A stretch of DNA of 41,506 nt from CAZTVN01 sp964617145 (GCA_964617145.1 CAZTVN010000003.1:1-41506); one strand, 5' to 3'; counted from the stretch's first letter, positions 7,859 to 16,904 are shown. Translations and numbers: made by a program. Notes: a model not told the origin generated them from the letters alone.

Positions 7859-9904
7859 TTATCCTCTCAACAATTTCAAAAAATTTTTCTCGTTTAAGAT
7901 AGGAATTTTATTTTTTATCGCTTTTTCATATTTACTGCCATGATTTTCACCACACACCACATAATCAGTTTCCTTACTTATCCCTGATAGGACTTTGCCT
8001 CCCGATTGCTTAATTTTTTCTTTCGCCTGTTCGCGAGTCATACTTTCTAGCGTTCCGGTAAGCACGAATGTCCGACCCGTAATTTCCGAATATTTGATCT
8101 TTCTTGCTTCGATCGAAATACCAACTTTTTGCAGTTTTTTAAGGAAATTTTTTTTATGAGTATCTCGAAACCAATGATAGAGAGAGTGTGCAACTTTTTC
8201 TCCGACTCCATCAATGTTTTTTAATTCTTCTAAAGAAAGCTCCTCTTGGGCATTGCTCACATCCTGAATAGTAACATTATCTTTTTTAAATTTTGTCTCA
8301 AGGTAACGCGAAAAATCTTCACTTGTTTGTTCTCCAATATATCGAATCCCTAAAGCGAAAATAAGCCGAGGAAGCGATAAAATTTTTGATTTTTTAATGG
8401 ACTCCATAAGATTTTGCGTTCTTTTTTCTTTAAAAAGAGGCAGTGTTAAAAAATCTTCTTCGGTAAGAGTAAAAATATCTGCTGGATCTCCTATAAGGTG
8501 ATTTTCGAGAAGTTGATCGATCACTTTTTGCCCAAGATGTTCAATATTTGCGGCGCCGCGCGAGACAAAATGGAGAAGATTTCCCCTCTCTACGGCATAA
8601 CAATTTTTATTACTACAACGATAGATGATTTCAGCTTCTGTTTTTATCACTTTCGAACCACACACAGGACAATGCAGTGGCATATGAAATGGCTTTTCAT
8701 CACCTCTTCGTAAATCTTTCAACACGGAAACTACATCAGGAATAACGTCTCCTGCTTTTTGAATTATAACGGTGTCGCCGATACGCACATCGAGTCGATG
8801 AATTTCGTCTTCGTTGTGAAGGGTTGCTCGTGAAATTGTTGATCCCGCAACGAATGTCGCCTTGAGCACTGCCACGGGAGTTATGGCTCCGGTTCTACCG
8901 ACTTGAAGGATGATATCAAGAACTTCTGAGATGGCCTGAGTTGCAGGGAATTTATAGGCGATAGCAAAACGTGGAGCCTTTGCCGTAAAGCCAATTTTTT
9001 TCTGCTTTTCGAGATCATTTACTTTTATAACTACGCCATCTATTTCATACGGAAGGCTTTCTCGTTTTTCATGCCAATATTTGCAATACTCAATAACTTC
9101 ATCAATATTTTTTTTATGAGCAAAATATTTATTCAATGGAAGATGAAGCTCTTGAAAAATTTTGAGAACGTCTTCTTGGCTCTGTATTGATTTAAGACCT
9201 CTATATTTTCCAATTTCATAAAAAAACGCTCCAAGATCACGCTTTGCTGCTATCGCTGGATTGAGCTGCCTGATAGTTCCGGCTGCGGCATTTCGAGGAT
9301 TGGCAAAACTTTCTAAACCTTGAGCTTTTTGCTCTTTATTTACTTTTTCAAAACTTTTTTTTGATAAATAGATTTCTCCTGAAACCTCGATATCAACTTC
9401 ATCACTCAATGAAAGAGGAATACTTTCCACTGTTCTCACTGTATGCGTCACATCTTCCCCCACTTCCCCATTTCCTCGAGTCAAACCTCTGACAAGTTTT
9501 CCTTTTTCATAGTGCAGCGTGATATTGAGACCATCGATTTTCAGCTCACAAATATAGGTCACTTTCTCACCGAAAACGAGTTTTTCTACTCTGATCGCCC
9601 ACTGTTTCAATTCATCAAAAGAAAAGGCATCCTGAAGACTTTTTTTGGCTGTTATGTGAGGTATTTTTTTAAAGCGTCCCGAAAGAGTGCTTCCAACACG
9701 CTGAGTGGGTGAATCGGATGTTATAAATTCCGGATATTGTCCTTCTAATTCGCGTAACTCTTTCTTTAAAGCATCTCTCACCTCTTCTGATACTTTTGAT
9801 GTATCGAGGACAAAATATTGATAATTGAGTTCTTTTATTTTTTCTCGTAATTTTTTGATTCTCGCATGAGCTTCGTTTGCAGAGACCTCCTTTGTCATAG
9901 CCAC
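7859..9904 (-). CDS. ligA: NAD-dependent DNA ligase LigA
   Basis: This 681-aa enzyme joins nicks in DNA using NAD+. The adenylated lysine is K122 in CELKIDGLNI. The N-terminal Ia domain with YYxLD-like NYQYFVLDT is present. The adenylation domain includes ANPRNAAAGTIRQL and EIDGVVIKVND. The OB-fold contains VGRTGAITPVA. A zinc finger, CPVC-x15-C-x4-C, lies near residues 420-440. HhH repeats (FALGIRYIGEQ, NIDGVGEKVAHSL) and a C-terminal BRCT domain (GRTFVLTGTLESMTREQAKEKI) complete the standard order. Length is typical. The gene is convergent with the 69-aa gene and divergent from the 9956 gene, whose promoter lies directly upstream of the ligA start. All catalytic motifs are intact. Confidence 0.97.
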   Translation of the reverse strand: MAMTKEVSANEAHARIKKLREKIKELNYQYFVLDTSKVSEEVRDALKKELRELEGQYPEFITSDSPTQRVGSTLSGRFKKIPHITAKKSLQDAFSFDELKQWAIRVEKLVFGEKVTYICELKIDGLNITLHYEKGKLVRGLTRGNGEVGEDVTHTVRTVESIPLSLSDEVDIEVSGEIYLSKKSFEKVNKEQKAQGLESFANPRNAAAGTIRQLNPAIAAKRDLGAFFYEIGKYRGLKSIQSQEDVLKIFQELHLPLNKYFAHKKNIDEVIEYCKYWHEKRESLPYEIDGVVIKVNDLEKQKKIGFTAKAPRFAIAYKFPATQAISEVLDIILQVGRTGAITPVAVLKATFVAGSTISRATLHNEDEIHRLDVRIGDTVIIQKAGDVIPDVVSVLKDLRRGDEKPFHMPLHCPVCGSKVIKTEAEIIYRCSNKNCYAVERGNLLHFVSRGAANIEHLGQKVIDQLLENHLIGDPADIFTLTEEDFLTLPLFKEKRTQNLMESIKKSKILSLPRLIFALGIRYIGEQTSEDFSRYLETKFKKDNVTIQDVSNAQEELSLEELKNIDGVGEKVAHSLYHWFRDTHKKNFLKKLQKVGISIEARKIKYSEITGRTFVLTGTLESMTREQAKEKIKQSGGKVLSGISKETDYVVCGENHGSKYEKAIKNKIPILNEKNFLKLLRG

Positions 9905-9905
9905 C

Positions 9906-9934
9906 TTGATAATAGAGCGAAAATTTGATATAAT
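9906..9934 (+). promoter_or_regulatory. Sigma-70-type promoter of the hypothetical four-gene operon
   Basis: TTGATA (9906-9911) and a perfect TATAAT (9929-9934) are spaced by 17 bases. It directs transcription towards the gene starting at 9956, giving a leader of about 12-15 bases. This is one of the clearest promoters in the window. Confidence 0.7.
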
Positions 9935-9955
9935 TATTTGATTTTATTGTAACAA

Positions 9956-10420
9956 ATGGATCCATCTCATACAAATCCTGGAAAACGCGGAGCTGTCTCG
10001 ATCTTCCAGCAGATTCTTCAAAAGAAATACAATCCTCTCTATGACGAGGCTACCAATGACCTTCCTATTGATCCAAAAGTTCAAGCAGAGGTTATCAATA
10101 AGCCTCAAGAAGATCCTGAAGGCGTTCTTCAAGAAGATGAAGCTTTTTTACAAAACGTTATTCACCTTATTGAAATCAAAAAAATTCAATTACATCTTCC
10201 CTCATCGCTCATCAATCAAGAAGTTTACGCGAAACTTTCGGAAGATATTCAAGGAAAAATCGATATGGAAGCTTTTAATATTTTGGCTTCCATTCGACAA
10301 ATTCATGGACTTTATATGCTCGGGCACACTCATAGCTACCAGATCAAAAATCTCGGTCATCTTGTACGCCTTCAAAAAGAACGCACTGAGGGCATACAGG
10401 GTGATGTATTTATTATTTAA
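9956..10420 (+). CDS. Hypothetical protein, first gene of four-gene operon
   Basis: This 154-aa protein is soluble and mostly helical, with no signal peptide or membrane segment. It has a charged N-terminus with FQQILQKKYNPLYDEA. An acidic middle (EDPEGVLQEDEAFLQNVIHLIE) is followed by a C-terminal half containing INQEVYAKLSEDIQGKIDMEAFNIL, IRQIHGLYMLGHTHSYQIKN and VRLQKER. I do not recognise a domain. It is separated from the next gene by 5 bp, suggesting translational coupling. It is transcribed from the TTGATA/TATAAT promoter. Its position ahead of a lysozyme-like protein and two other uncharacterised proteins suggests a shared role, possibly a CPR-specific assembly. Confidence 0.75.
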   Translation: MDPSHTNPGKRGAVSIFQQILQKKYNPLYDEATNDLPIDPKVQAEVINKPQEDPEGVLQEDEAFLQNVIHLIEIKKIQLHLPSSLINQEVYAKLSEDIQGKIDMEAFNILASIRQIHGLYMLGHTHSYQIKNLGHLVRLQKERTEGIQGDVFII

Positions 10421-10425
10421 TTTTT

Positions 10426-11970
10426 ATGGCAGAACTCGAAGCACATAATAGGCCATCTGAATCACAGCACTCTGATAATTTTGAGGACTCTGAGCGACCA
10501 GATAGTTCTTTAAATCCTTCCCGACAAGATTTGGAACCTCAAGGAGCTTTTCCAGGAAGAGCCGCCACCCTTGAAAAAATACGTCAAGATGAAAGGCTTG
10601 ATGCGGCACGGGAGAGACTTATCGATTGTCTCAAAGATGAACGTATTTCCAAATATCTTCCTGATGTTAAAGCCAATCCTGAAAAACCTCTCGAAGATAT
10701 TTTACAAGGTAAAACACTTGAAGAAATTACATGGTATGCCCGTGAACACCTTTCACAGGCCGATTCCACTGACCTTATGCGAGTAGAACTTGATTATGGC
10801 CCGGGATTTTTGGCCTTTCTTTTTCTTGATTCAACTTCTGGTCAGATGCCGCTTTTTGCCGCGAATTCCGATGAAACCCAGAATGATTATGCCGCCGGGT
10901 CGGAATTTGGCGTAGATTTTCGCGGCAATGATCTTGCTGAAACGGAAATCGGGGCAGGAGACATCTTGCCGGCTTATGTTCGTTTTATTGTGGTACGTTC
11001 CTCAGATGGTGAAGAATGGATCGGAGAGAGAGGGCTTGGATCCGCTCACAGCGGGAAGCGCGTTGGTTATTTTAATGTAGAAAATGGCGATTATATCGCC
11101 ATTTTTAGTAAGGATATTATCAGGATTCCCACGAATGATGATTTTCAACGTTTGGGCGTGAAGGATTCAACTCTTTATTCCGATGATGCGAGTGTTCAAC
11201 GATCTTCAAAAGAAGAATATGATGTCAAAACATCGTATATTCATGACATGGAAACAGAACAGAAGCAGTACGCTGAACGCCGAGAAATACAAGCTCAAGA
11301 TTTTACAGGGTATTTTAACGAATACTTTGAAACCAATGTTAGTGTTTCAGGTCAACTTGAGAGTGGCCTTGAGGATGCTGCAATTCGTGAAATGGCTTCA
11401 AAACTTTTGAATAACTCTTCTCAAGATATCGATTTTTTTGTCCAAGCTTTCAAAGCCAATCGCGACATCGAATCTAGGCAGAATTATGGGATTTTGGGCC
11501 AAGCTGTTGTTTCGAGGAAGTATATGGGACAAAGGGCTCTTGGCGCTTATCAAATCATGCCGGGGAATTGGGTGAGTTGGAGCCATGATGCTATCGGTAA
11601 AAGCCTTTTAGACGGCCAAGATATTGTGAAGAGTGAACATTTCGATAAAGATATCGCTCTTCCCTCCGCTAAAAATCAAGATATCCTCGCTTTGGTGCAA
11701 CTTGCTGAAATCATGAATCATTATTCTCCTAATCGATCTCGTTTTTCTGATCAAGATATCGCGGCTATGATGTCGGTTTGCTGGTATGGGAATATGGCTA
11801 ACGGCAGACCTGAAAGTCCAGAAGATATCTCAACCACTCGTGCCCGTATTTCTGTCAATGGTCGAAGCCGAGCTTTGATTTCTCCTCGTGAGCATGCCGA
11901 TAAATTTGTGGCAAGTATGTTTGGAGGTGGCAACGCTCCAAAACGTGGTAATCGTCGTCGATCCCGTTAG
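10426..11970 (+). CDS. Hypothetical protein with lysozyme/transglycosylase-like C-terminal region
   Basis: This 514-aa protein has an acidic, disordered N-terminus (about 1-60). A helical segment follows, then a region of about 120 residues rich in beta signals (VELDYGPGFLAFLFL, YVRFIVVRSSDGEEWIGE, VENGDYIAIFSKDIIRI). The C-terminal ~170 residues recall soluble lytic transglycosylases. IESRQNYG offers a candidate catalytic Glu (ES followed by a Gly-rich turn), and RALGAYQIMPGNWVSW matches the G-x-YQI-M-P segment of that fold. Later come DIAAMMSVCWYGN and a basic tail. No signal peptide is visible, so export, if any, would use another route. It ends GNRRRSR. Neighbours are other unknown genes at 5- and 21-bp spacing. 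The lysozyme-like assignment is an inference from short motifs. Confidence 0.72.
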   Translation: MAELEAHNRPSESQHSDNFEDSERPDSSLNPSRQDLEPQGAFPGRAATLEKIRQDERLDAARERLIDCLKDERISKYLPDVKANPEKPLEDILQGKTLEEITWYAREHLSQADSTDLMRVELDYGPGFLAFLFLDSTSGQMPLFAANSDETQNDYAAGSEFGVDFRGNDLAETEIGAGDILPAYVRFIVVRSSDGEEWIGERGLGSAHSGKRVGYFNVENGDYIAIFSKDIIRIPTNDDFQRLGVKDSTLYSDDASVQRSSKEEYDVKTSYIHDMETEQKQYAERREIQAQDFTGYFNEYFETNVSVSGQLESGLEDAAIREMASKLLNNSSQDIDFFVQAFKANRDIESRQNYGILGQAVVSRKYMGQRALGAYQIMPGNWVSWSHDAIGKSLLDGQDIVKSEHFDKDIALPSAKNQDILALVQLAEIMNHYSPNRSRFSDQDIAAMMSVCWYGNMANGRPESPEDISTTRARISVNGRSRALISPREHADKFVASMFGGGNAPKRGNRRRSR

Positions 11971-11991
11971 CATTTTTTTTAATTTTTTTCT

Positions 11992-13638
11992 ATGAGTGCA
12001 AATTCAGCTTCTCAACCATCATCTCAGCCAACTTTGGATCCTGTTGAAGGTACGAGTAATTATGATGATCTTCAGGGAAAAATCAATGCTCTTTTAACCC
12101 ACATTAAAGACGAACGTGAAAAAAGGACTCTTGAAACTGCCCGTGAATTAGTTTCTCTTGCACAAAGCTTGCCTACTCTCACTTCTGACCAAAAGGAAAA
12201 ACTTGGATACTATCAAAATCGAGTTGAGGCTTTAACTCTTTTTCAAGAAAAAAAAGGCGGGATTGATTTTGAGGGAATTTCTAGTGACGATACCGAACCT
12301 TTACTGCGTAATGGATTTGTTGATGCTTATACACAACTTCCCGTACTGGATAGGAAAATAAAGCCAGAACATATTTCGCGATTTAGAGAGGCAATGCCCA
12401 ATCTTTTTTTTATGGCTCTTTCTGAGGCTCATAGTAGTGGGGGGGTATTCAAGGCTATTGTGGTAAGTGAAGTATCAAAATGTTTAGAAGCTGCTTCCTT
12501 TAAAAATTGGGCACTTTCTGTTGGCTTAGCTTCCAAAAACGAATCTGGCCAAATACAATGGGCTGACCAACTTTTTGAAAAACAAGAAGCTACCGAAGAA
12601 GAAAGAGAACGTGCTCGGATGTTAGAGGCTATTCCTAAACTTATTACTGCTATTCGCGCTTTTCCTAATACACAGAATGGATGGAGTTTGAGAGAGGCTG
12701 ACCAAACTCTATTGGGAAAAATTGAAAGCAAAAATCTTCAGACTCTTGCTGATGCAGAACTTAAAGATTACGACCAGAAGCTTACCGCTATGCGAGATTA
12801 CTATAGCGGTATGCAAAAAAGGTATACCGATATTTTGGGCCGTGCCCCAACACTTGCAGGAAATCCCAGCATAACGGCAGAAGATAAAAAATCTTTGGAG
12901 GAAATTAAAGTCGGTTCAAAGGATGCCCTCCTTGCCCATAACGAAAGTGGTCTTAAGGAATGGGAATCTAAATTCACCGCACTTGAAAAAAAATATCAAG
13001 TCGTGCCAACAAAAGAATCCACTGAAAAAGGTCTTTTTGCTCTTATTTTAGGAGGATTTTTATCGGCGGATATTATAGATCGTTTAGCGGAATTTATTCG
13101 TCCATTTTTTGGAGAAAAGACGTATGGTGTCATCGCTGATGCTCTTGCTTTAGCTGCCAATCAAAAGATGGTTACTGACTCTGAAATTCTTGGCCAATTT
13201 GGCGTTGTTTCTGATAGCAGTGGGAAATATGGAAAAAATGTGGAATATATCAAATTGCTTTCCATGACTCCGGAAGATATGTTAAAAACACATTTTGCTG
13301 TTACCGAAGACCATCTTATCGAAGATTTAAAAAATCCTCAGATGACTCTCAAATTTTATCTCGATACTATGGGTGCCGATGTTTCTTCTTATGCAGGAGT
13401 CCTTTCAAGATTAACTACTTTTCTTCAACCTCTTGTTTCTGAAATGAATCCGAGTGAACTTGGTCAATCTCTTTTCACCTTTCTCGAGAGTCGAAAAGCG
13501 AAAGTTGCTCTTGCTGCTTCACAAAGGGCAGGAGGAGGGGCTGCTACTGGTACTGGGGGGAATCCTCCTTCAGATGGTGATGCTGATTCTGGGACTGAAG
13601 GCAGCGGCACAGATTCCACTGATTCAGCTGGTGACTGA
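11992..13638 (+). CDS. Hypothetical protein, helical with Gly/Ser/Asp tail
   Basis: I do not recognise this 548-aa protein. It is largely alpha-helical with probable coiled coils at about 20-80 and 195-340 (KEKLGYYQNRVEAL, LKDYDQKLTAMRDYYSGMQKRY). Around residue 345 lies one moderately hydrophobic stretch (GLFALILGGFLSADIIDRL), which could be an amphipathic or membrane-associated helix. The last ~45 residues are low-complexity (GGGAATGTGGNPP, then D/S/G/T), typical of a flexible linker or surface tail. No signal peptide. The start is in the TTTTTCTATG context. It is third in the four-gene operon. A structural role beside the lysozyme-like protein is possible but unproven. Confidence 0.75.
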   Translation: MSANSASQPSSQPTLDPVEGTSNYDDLQGKINALLTHIKDEREKRTLETARELVSLAQSLPTLTSDQKEKLGYYQNRVEALTLFQEKKGGIDFEGISSDDTEPLLRNGFVDAYTQLPVLDRKIKPEHISRFREAMPNLFFMALSEAHSSGGVFKAIVVSEVSKCLEAASFKNWALSVGLASKNESGQIQWADQLFEKQEATEEERERARMLEAIPKLITAIRAFPNTQNGWSLREADQTLLGKIESKNLQTLADAELKDYDQKLTAMRDYYSGMQKRYTDILGRAPTLAGNPSITAEDKKSLEEIKVGSKDALLAHNESGLKEWESKFTALEKKYQVVPTKESTEKGLFALILGGFLSADIIDRLAEFIRPFFGEKTYGVIADALALAANQKMVTDSEILGQFGVVSDSSGKYGKNVEYIKLLSMTPEDMLKTHFAVTEDHLIEDLKNPQMTLKFYLDTMGADVSSYAGVLSRLTTFLQPLVSEMNPSELGQSLFTFLESRKAKVALAASQRAGGGAATGTGGNPPSDGDADSGTEGSGTDSTDSAGD

Positions 13639-13679
13639 TAAATTGGCCTCCATTACATTTTTCTTTATATTCATTTCCT

Positions 13680-14225
13680 ATGACTCCTAGCCCTTCCAAT
13701 CCATCATCGACCAATCCTTTTGTAGGCAGCAATACTCTCCCAGCGATTTCTCCTCAACAAGGCGACCAACAAAATTCACAACCATCAAATACTGATTCCA
13801 CAAACGCAACTTCGAATAGCCAAACAACTCAGACATCGGGGCAAAGCTCATCTAAGCCTGCTACGGCCAATAATTTTGACATCCCTGATCTTGTCAAAGA
13901 AAAATATGCCGATCTCATTCCAATGATTTTGAAAACGGAATCCATGAATGACGAAGAGCGTCAATATTGGTTCCATATTTTGCCGATTATGACCCCCGAT
14001 CAGATCGAAAAGTTTCGAGGAATCCTCGTAAATGAAAGCCAACAACTCTCAAAACTCGATGAGGAATATCAAACGGAACTTAAAAAATTAACAGGGAAAC
14101 CTTCGAGTTTTGATCCTGAAAAAATGCAAGAAAAAAAACGCGAACTCAACGAGGAAGAATCCAAGGAAGAATCAAAAGAAAAGGCTCAAGAAGAAGAAAT
14201 TTTGAAACAACTGTCGGATATTTAA
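13680..14225 (+). CDS. Hypothetical protein, Ser/Thr/Gln-rich N-terminus and charged helical C-terminus
   Basis: This 181-aa protein has a disordered N-terminal ~60 residues dominated by S, T, N, Q and P. A compact helical region follows around FDIPDLVKEKYADLIPMIL, then DEERQYWFHILPIMTPDQIEKFRGILVNE. I recall the latter as a pattern in several CPR hypothetical proteins. The C-terminus is a highly charged helix (EKKRELNEEESKEESKEKAQ). There is no signal peptide or membrane segment. It is last in the operon, and transcription then runs into the foldback element at 14311-14491. Function unknown. Confidence 0.75.
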   Translation: MTPSPSNPSSTNPFVGSNTLPAISPQQGDQQNSQPSNTDSTNATSNSQTTQTSGQSSSKPATANNFDIPDLVKEKYADLIPMILKTESMNDEERQYWFHILPIMTPDQIEKFRGILVNESQQLSKLDEEYQTELKKLTGKPSSFDPEKMQEKKRELNEEESKEESKEKAQEEEILKQLSDI

Positions 14226-14310
14226 AACAGCAGTCGTACATGATAGACTGCCCGATTTGGTAGCGCGGTTTTCGAGAAAAATTCCCGTAAGCTTGTTTTT
14301 AAAAGCTGCG

Positions 14311-14491
14311 AACAAGGTTGGGACACTCTGAAAAAAACCCTTTCGACTGCAATTGCAAGCGTTCGGCTAAAAAATGGCTCATGCCTTCTTGCCGTATCTT
14401 TCTCTGATACGCCTTCGTCGGCCTTCGCCATTTTCGCCAGAACGCTTGCAATTTCGTAACCGAAATGGCATTTTTCAGAGTGTCCTTTGTT
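14311..14491. repeat. Long foldback element between convergent genes
   Basis: Outer arms AACAAGG...GGACACTCTGAAAAA (14311-14335) pair with TTTTTCAGAGTGTCC plus TTGTT (14471-14491). Nested arms follow: ATTGCAAGCGTT (14352-14363) with AACGCTTGCAAT (14441-14452), AAAATGGC (14371-14378) with GCCATTTT (14427-14434), and GTATC (14394-14398) with GATAC (14406-14410) at the tip. The right outer arm overlaps the sortase stop codon. Between converging genes it may act as a bidirectional terminator, but it is far longer than one needs to be. The CTGAAAAA ends and an ACTGCAATT block are shared with the dispersed repeat copies. Confidence 0.85.
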
Positions 14492-15632
14492 ATATTTCTG
14501 CTTCGTCTTGCTGAAAAGCGGTGATAACGAGTCGACGCAAATTGGTTCCAACAGGGGTACAGGTCATGAGCGTCAGTCTAAAATCGTCTGTTGGCTTGAG
14601 GATTTCGGTATTTTGTGGCTTTACCTCTTTTTTTTCCGCTATTTTGTAGCGATATTTTTTTTGATTAAAGTAAATAATAATTTCATCCCCGATTTCCAAA
14701 TGCGGAAGAAGCGCAAAAACATCCTTAAATTTTCCATCATCCCACGGATAATAGGAACTGTGACCTGTAATAAACACATTTCCCTTTTGGCCAGGACGGG
14801 CTGAACCTGGATACCGCACCACTCCACGCTTTAAATCTTCTAAAATAGCCTTGCTGAAAGTATTCCAATCCGAGGCGTAGAGCGCTCCTTTTTCCGTTTC
14901 AACAATAGGAATATTTTTCCCGATCTTTGGAATAATAATGCGGTTATCTGGCGGAGTAATATCGTCAAAAATACCAGAAAAGCTTGCATATTCTTGTTTT
15001 GTATTTTTTGTTTTTTCGCTATCCACAAGCTCCAAAAGTTGCTTCTTTTGTTGCGCTTTCAGATCTGGCTCATTCACATCATTTTTGACAATGACCGATG
15101 TAAGAACATTTATCGCCATTGGTTTTATCTCATTCGTATAATAATGTTTTGTTATCTGAAAATATGCTTGATAATTTAAGAGAAAAAATCCAACGATAAA
15201 AATAGCTGAAGCGGCGGCGGCAAAACGTATGCCAAGTTTTGCCAACTCTTTCATTTTTTGTCCCATGAATGCCTTTGATTTCTTCGCTAACTCCAAGAGA
15301 TGTTTTTTGCTTTCACCATTACTGACATGGCCAAAATGCCGAAAATGAGTAAAATTTTCGAGGTATTTCTTGCGGACATGTTGAAAAATGCCATTGGAGA
15401 CGTGCTGAAACATGTCCCTTATGACATGATGAGGCTTGTGGCGTATTGATGGTATTGGATGTTTTACCTCATAAATTTCTATTTCTCCGACTTCTTTTAT
15501 CGATTTCTTTGCGGCTGTTTTCTCTTTTTCGCGCTCTTCTTCCTCTAAATCGCACAAAGGAAGCACAGGGATATCTAATCGATAAAAATTCGTATTCCCT
15601 CGGTAAATTTTATGGCTCAAGGCATGCATCAT
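14490..15632 (-). CDS. Sortase with long cytoplasmic N-terminal tail
   Basis: This 380-aa protein carries a C-terminal sortase domain with all three catalytic residues. His is in FITGHSSYYPW (about residue 291), Cys in TLMTCTPVG (about 355) and Arg in TNLRRLVI (about 363). One transmembrane helix (about 135-154, IRFAAAASAIFIVGFFLLNY) precedes it, giving a type II membrane enzyme with the catalytic domain outside. The ~130-residue cytoplasmic tail is unusual: basic, histidine-rich and repetitive (FQHVSNG, FQHVRKK, FGHVSNG). Sortases cut a C-terminal sorting motif and attach the protein to cell-wall or pilin amines. I see no LPxTG-like substrate in this window. Class is uncertain; TxTxxG-like spacing suggests class D/E or an unassigned CPR type. 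The stop codon lies within the foldback element. Confidence 0.9.
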   Translation of the reverse strand: MMHALSHKIYRGNTNFYRLDIPVLPLCDLEEEEREKEKTAAKKSIKEVGEIEIYEVKHPIPSIRHKPHHVIRDMFQHVSNGIFQHVRKKYLENFTHFRHFGHVSNGESKKHLLELAKKSKAFMGQKMKELAKLGIRFAAAASAIFIVGFFLLNYQAYFQITKHYYTNEIKPMAINVLTSVIVKNDVNEPDLKAQQKKQLLELVDSEKTKNTKQEYASFSGIFDDITPPDNRIIIPKIGKNIPIVETEKGALYASDWNTFSKAILEDLKRGVVRYPGSARPGQKGNVFITGHSSYYPWDDGKFKDVFALLPHLEIGDEIIIYFNQKKYRYKIAEKKEVKPQNTEILKPTDDFRLTLMTCTPVGTNLRRLVITAFQQDEAEI

Positions 15633-15678
15633 ATCTCAAAATTATACCTTATTTTAGACCAAAAATCAATTTAAGAAT

Positions 15679-15736
15679 GGGCTGAAAAACTATTCAGCCA
15701 CTACAATTTTCACATTTTGGCTTAAATTTGTTCAGG
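15679..15736 (+). repeat. Dispersed CTGAAAAAC palindromic repeat, copy E
   Basis: GGGCTGAAAAACTATTCAGC at the left is followed by CACTACAATTTTCACATTTT, GGCTTAAATTTG and TTCAGGAC. The CTGAAAAACTAT, ACTACAATTTT and TTTTGGCT blocks align with copies C and D. It lies in the 160-bp gap between mnmA (ending at 15795) and the start of the sortase gene (15632), both on the minus strand. Confidence 0.65.
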
Positions 15737-15794
15737 ACAGATCAACGTATCTTTATCTGGGGAATAAGAGCTAGCAGCATTTTTTAGAGTTTGC

Positions 15795-16904
15795 TTAAGC
15801 AATGATTCCGCCGCCTAAAACCGCTTCAGGTTTTTTGTCTTTTTTATCAGGCAAATAAAAGACTACTGATTGTCCTTTGGTAATAGCTCGTTGCGGCTCT
15901 TCAAAGATGAGTTCTCCTATTTCTCCGTTGAGTTTCAAAAGACCTTTTTTGGGTTCAAACCGATGCCTTATTCGCGCATACACTTTTACTTCATTACCAT
16001 CTGGTGGATTGATAAAATGTAAATGTATGGCTTTTAATTTTTCTTTTTTTAAATCTTCTTCTTTGCCCACAATAATGGCATTATCCTCTTTTGAAAGAGC
16101 AATAACGTAATAGGGGCTCATTTCTCCACCGATTCTAAGTCCCTTTCTTTGACCAATCGTATAAAACGGAAGGCCTTGGTGACTACCTATAATTTCCCCA
16201 TCTAAGGTTTTAATAGGACCTTTTGAGTACTCATCTTTTTCTAAATGTCGTTTTAAGAAATCTGTGTGTTTTTTATCCGGGAAAAAACAAATTCCCTGAC
16301 TTTCTCTCTGGTCAATGACAGGTTCAAGATTTGAGATTTTGGCTATTTGACGGACTTTTTTCTTATTGTATTGCCCTATGGGAAAAAGAACGTGCTTAAG
16401 TTTATTTTGTGAGAGAGTGTACAAGAAATAACTCTGGTCTTTTTCCTTGTCTAAAGCCATCAGAAGCGAATATTTTTCTTTTCTTTTTCGGATACGGGCG
16501 TAATGACCTGTCGCCAGATAATCTGCCCCAAGAGAAAGAGCGCTTTGCAAAAGGATACCGAATTTTACATTTCTGTTGCATTCAACGCAGGGATTTGGTG
16601 TAAGCGCTTTTTTATGTTTTTCAAGAAAATCATCAACGATTTTTTCTTTAAAAATATCTTGGACATCTTTGACATAAAATGGCATCGAAAGCATGTGAGC
16701 AATCCTTCTCGCCCTCTCAAGACTATCCTCCGAACAACATTTATTTTGTGGAAATTGTCCGTCCTCTTCATCCTCACTGATCTTTGGATCACTCCAAAAA
16801 TGGAGATACATCCCAATGCAGTCGTACCCTTTTTGTTTCATAAGGTAAGCTGCGACTGATGAGTCGATGCCACCTGACATGGCTATTACTACTCTTTTTC
16901 TCAT
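15795..16904 (-). CDS. mnmA: tRNA-specific 2-thiouridylase MnmA
   Basis: MnmA thiolates U34 of tRNA-Lys, tRNA-Glu and tRNA-Gln using ATP and persulfide sulfur. The sequence shows the PP-loop AMSGGIDSSVAAYLMKQKG, then YLHFWSD. The first catalytic Cys is in NPCVECNRNVKFG, followed by ATGHYARI and KDQSYFLY. The second Cys is in QGICFFPDKKHTDFL, followed by GQRKGLRIGG. The open frame extends upstream to a TTG at 16958. I prefer the ATG at 16904 (MRKRVVIAMSGG, about 369 aa), because family members begin a few residues before the PP-loop; 16916 or 16934 remain possible. No Shine-Dalgarno helps decide. It is divergent from rel. Identification is firm. Confidence 0.95.
   Translation of the reverse strand: MRKRVVIAMSGGIDSSVAAYLMKQKGYDCIGMYLHFWSDPKISEDEEDGQFPQNKCCSEDSLERARRIAHMLSMPFYVKDVQDIFKEKIVDDFLEKHKKALTPNPCVECNRNVKFGILLQSALSLGADYLATGHYARIRKRKEKYSLLMALDKEKDQSYFLYTLSQNKLKHVLFPIGQYNKKKVRQIAKISNLEPVIDQRESQGICFFPDKKHTDFLKRHLEKDEYSKGPIKTLDGEIIGSHQGLPFYTIGQRKGLRIGGEMSPYYVIALSKEDNAIIVGKEEDLKKEKLKAIHLHFINPPDGNEVKVYARIRHRFEPKKGLLKLNGEIGELIFEEPQRAITKGQSVVFYLPDKKDKKPEAVLGGGIIA

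Noticed and set aside
14222..14551. 109-codon minus-strand frame overlapping the sortase end
   Set aside because: It covers the foldback at 14311-14491 and would overlap the sortase gene out of frame.
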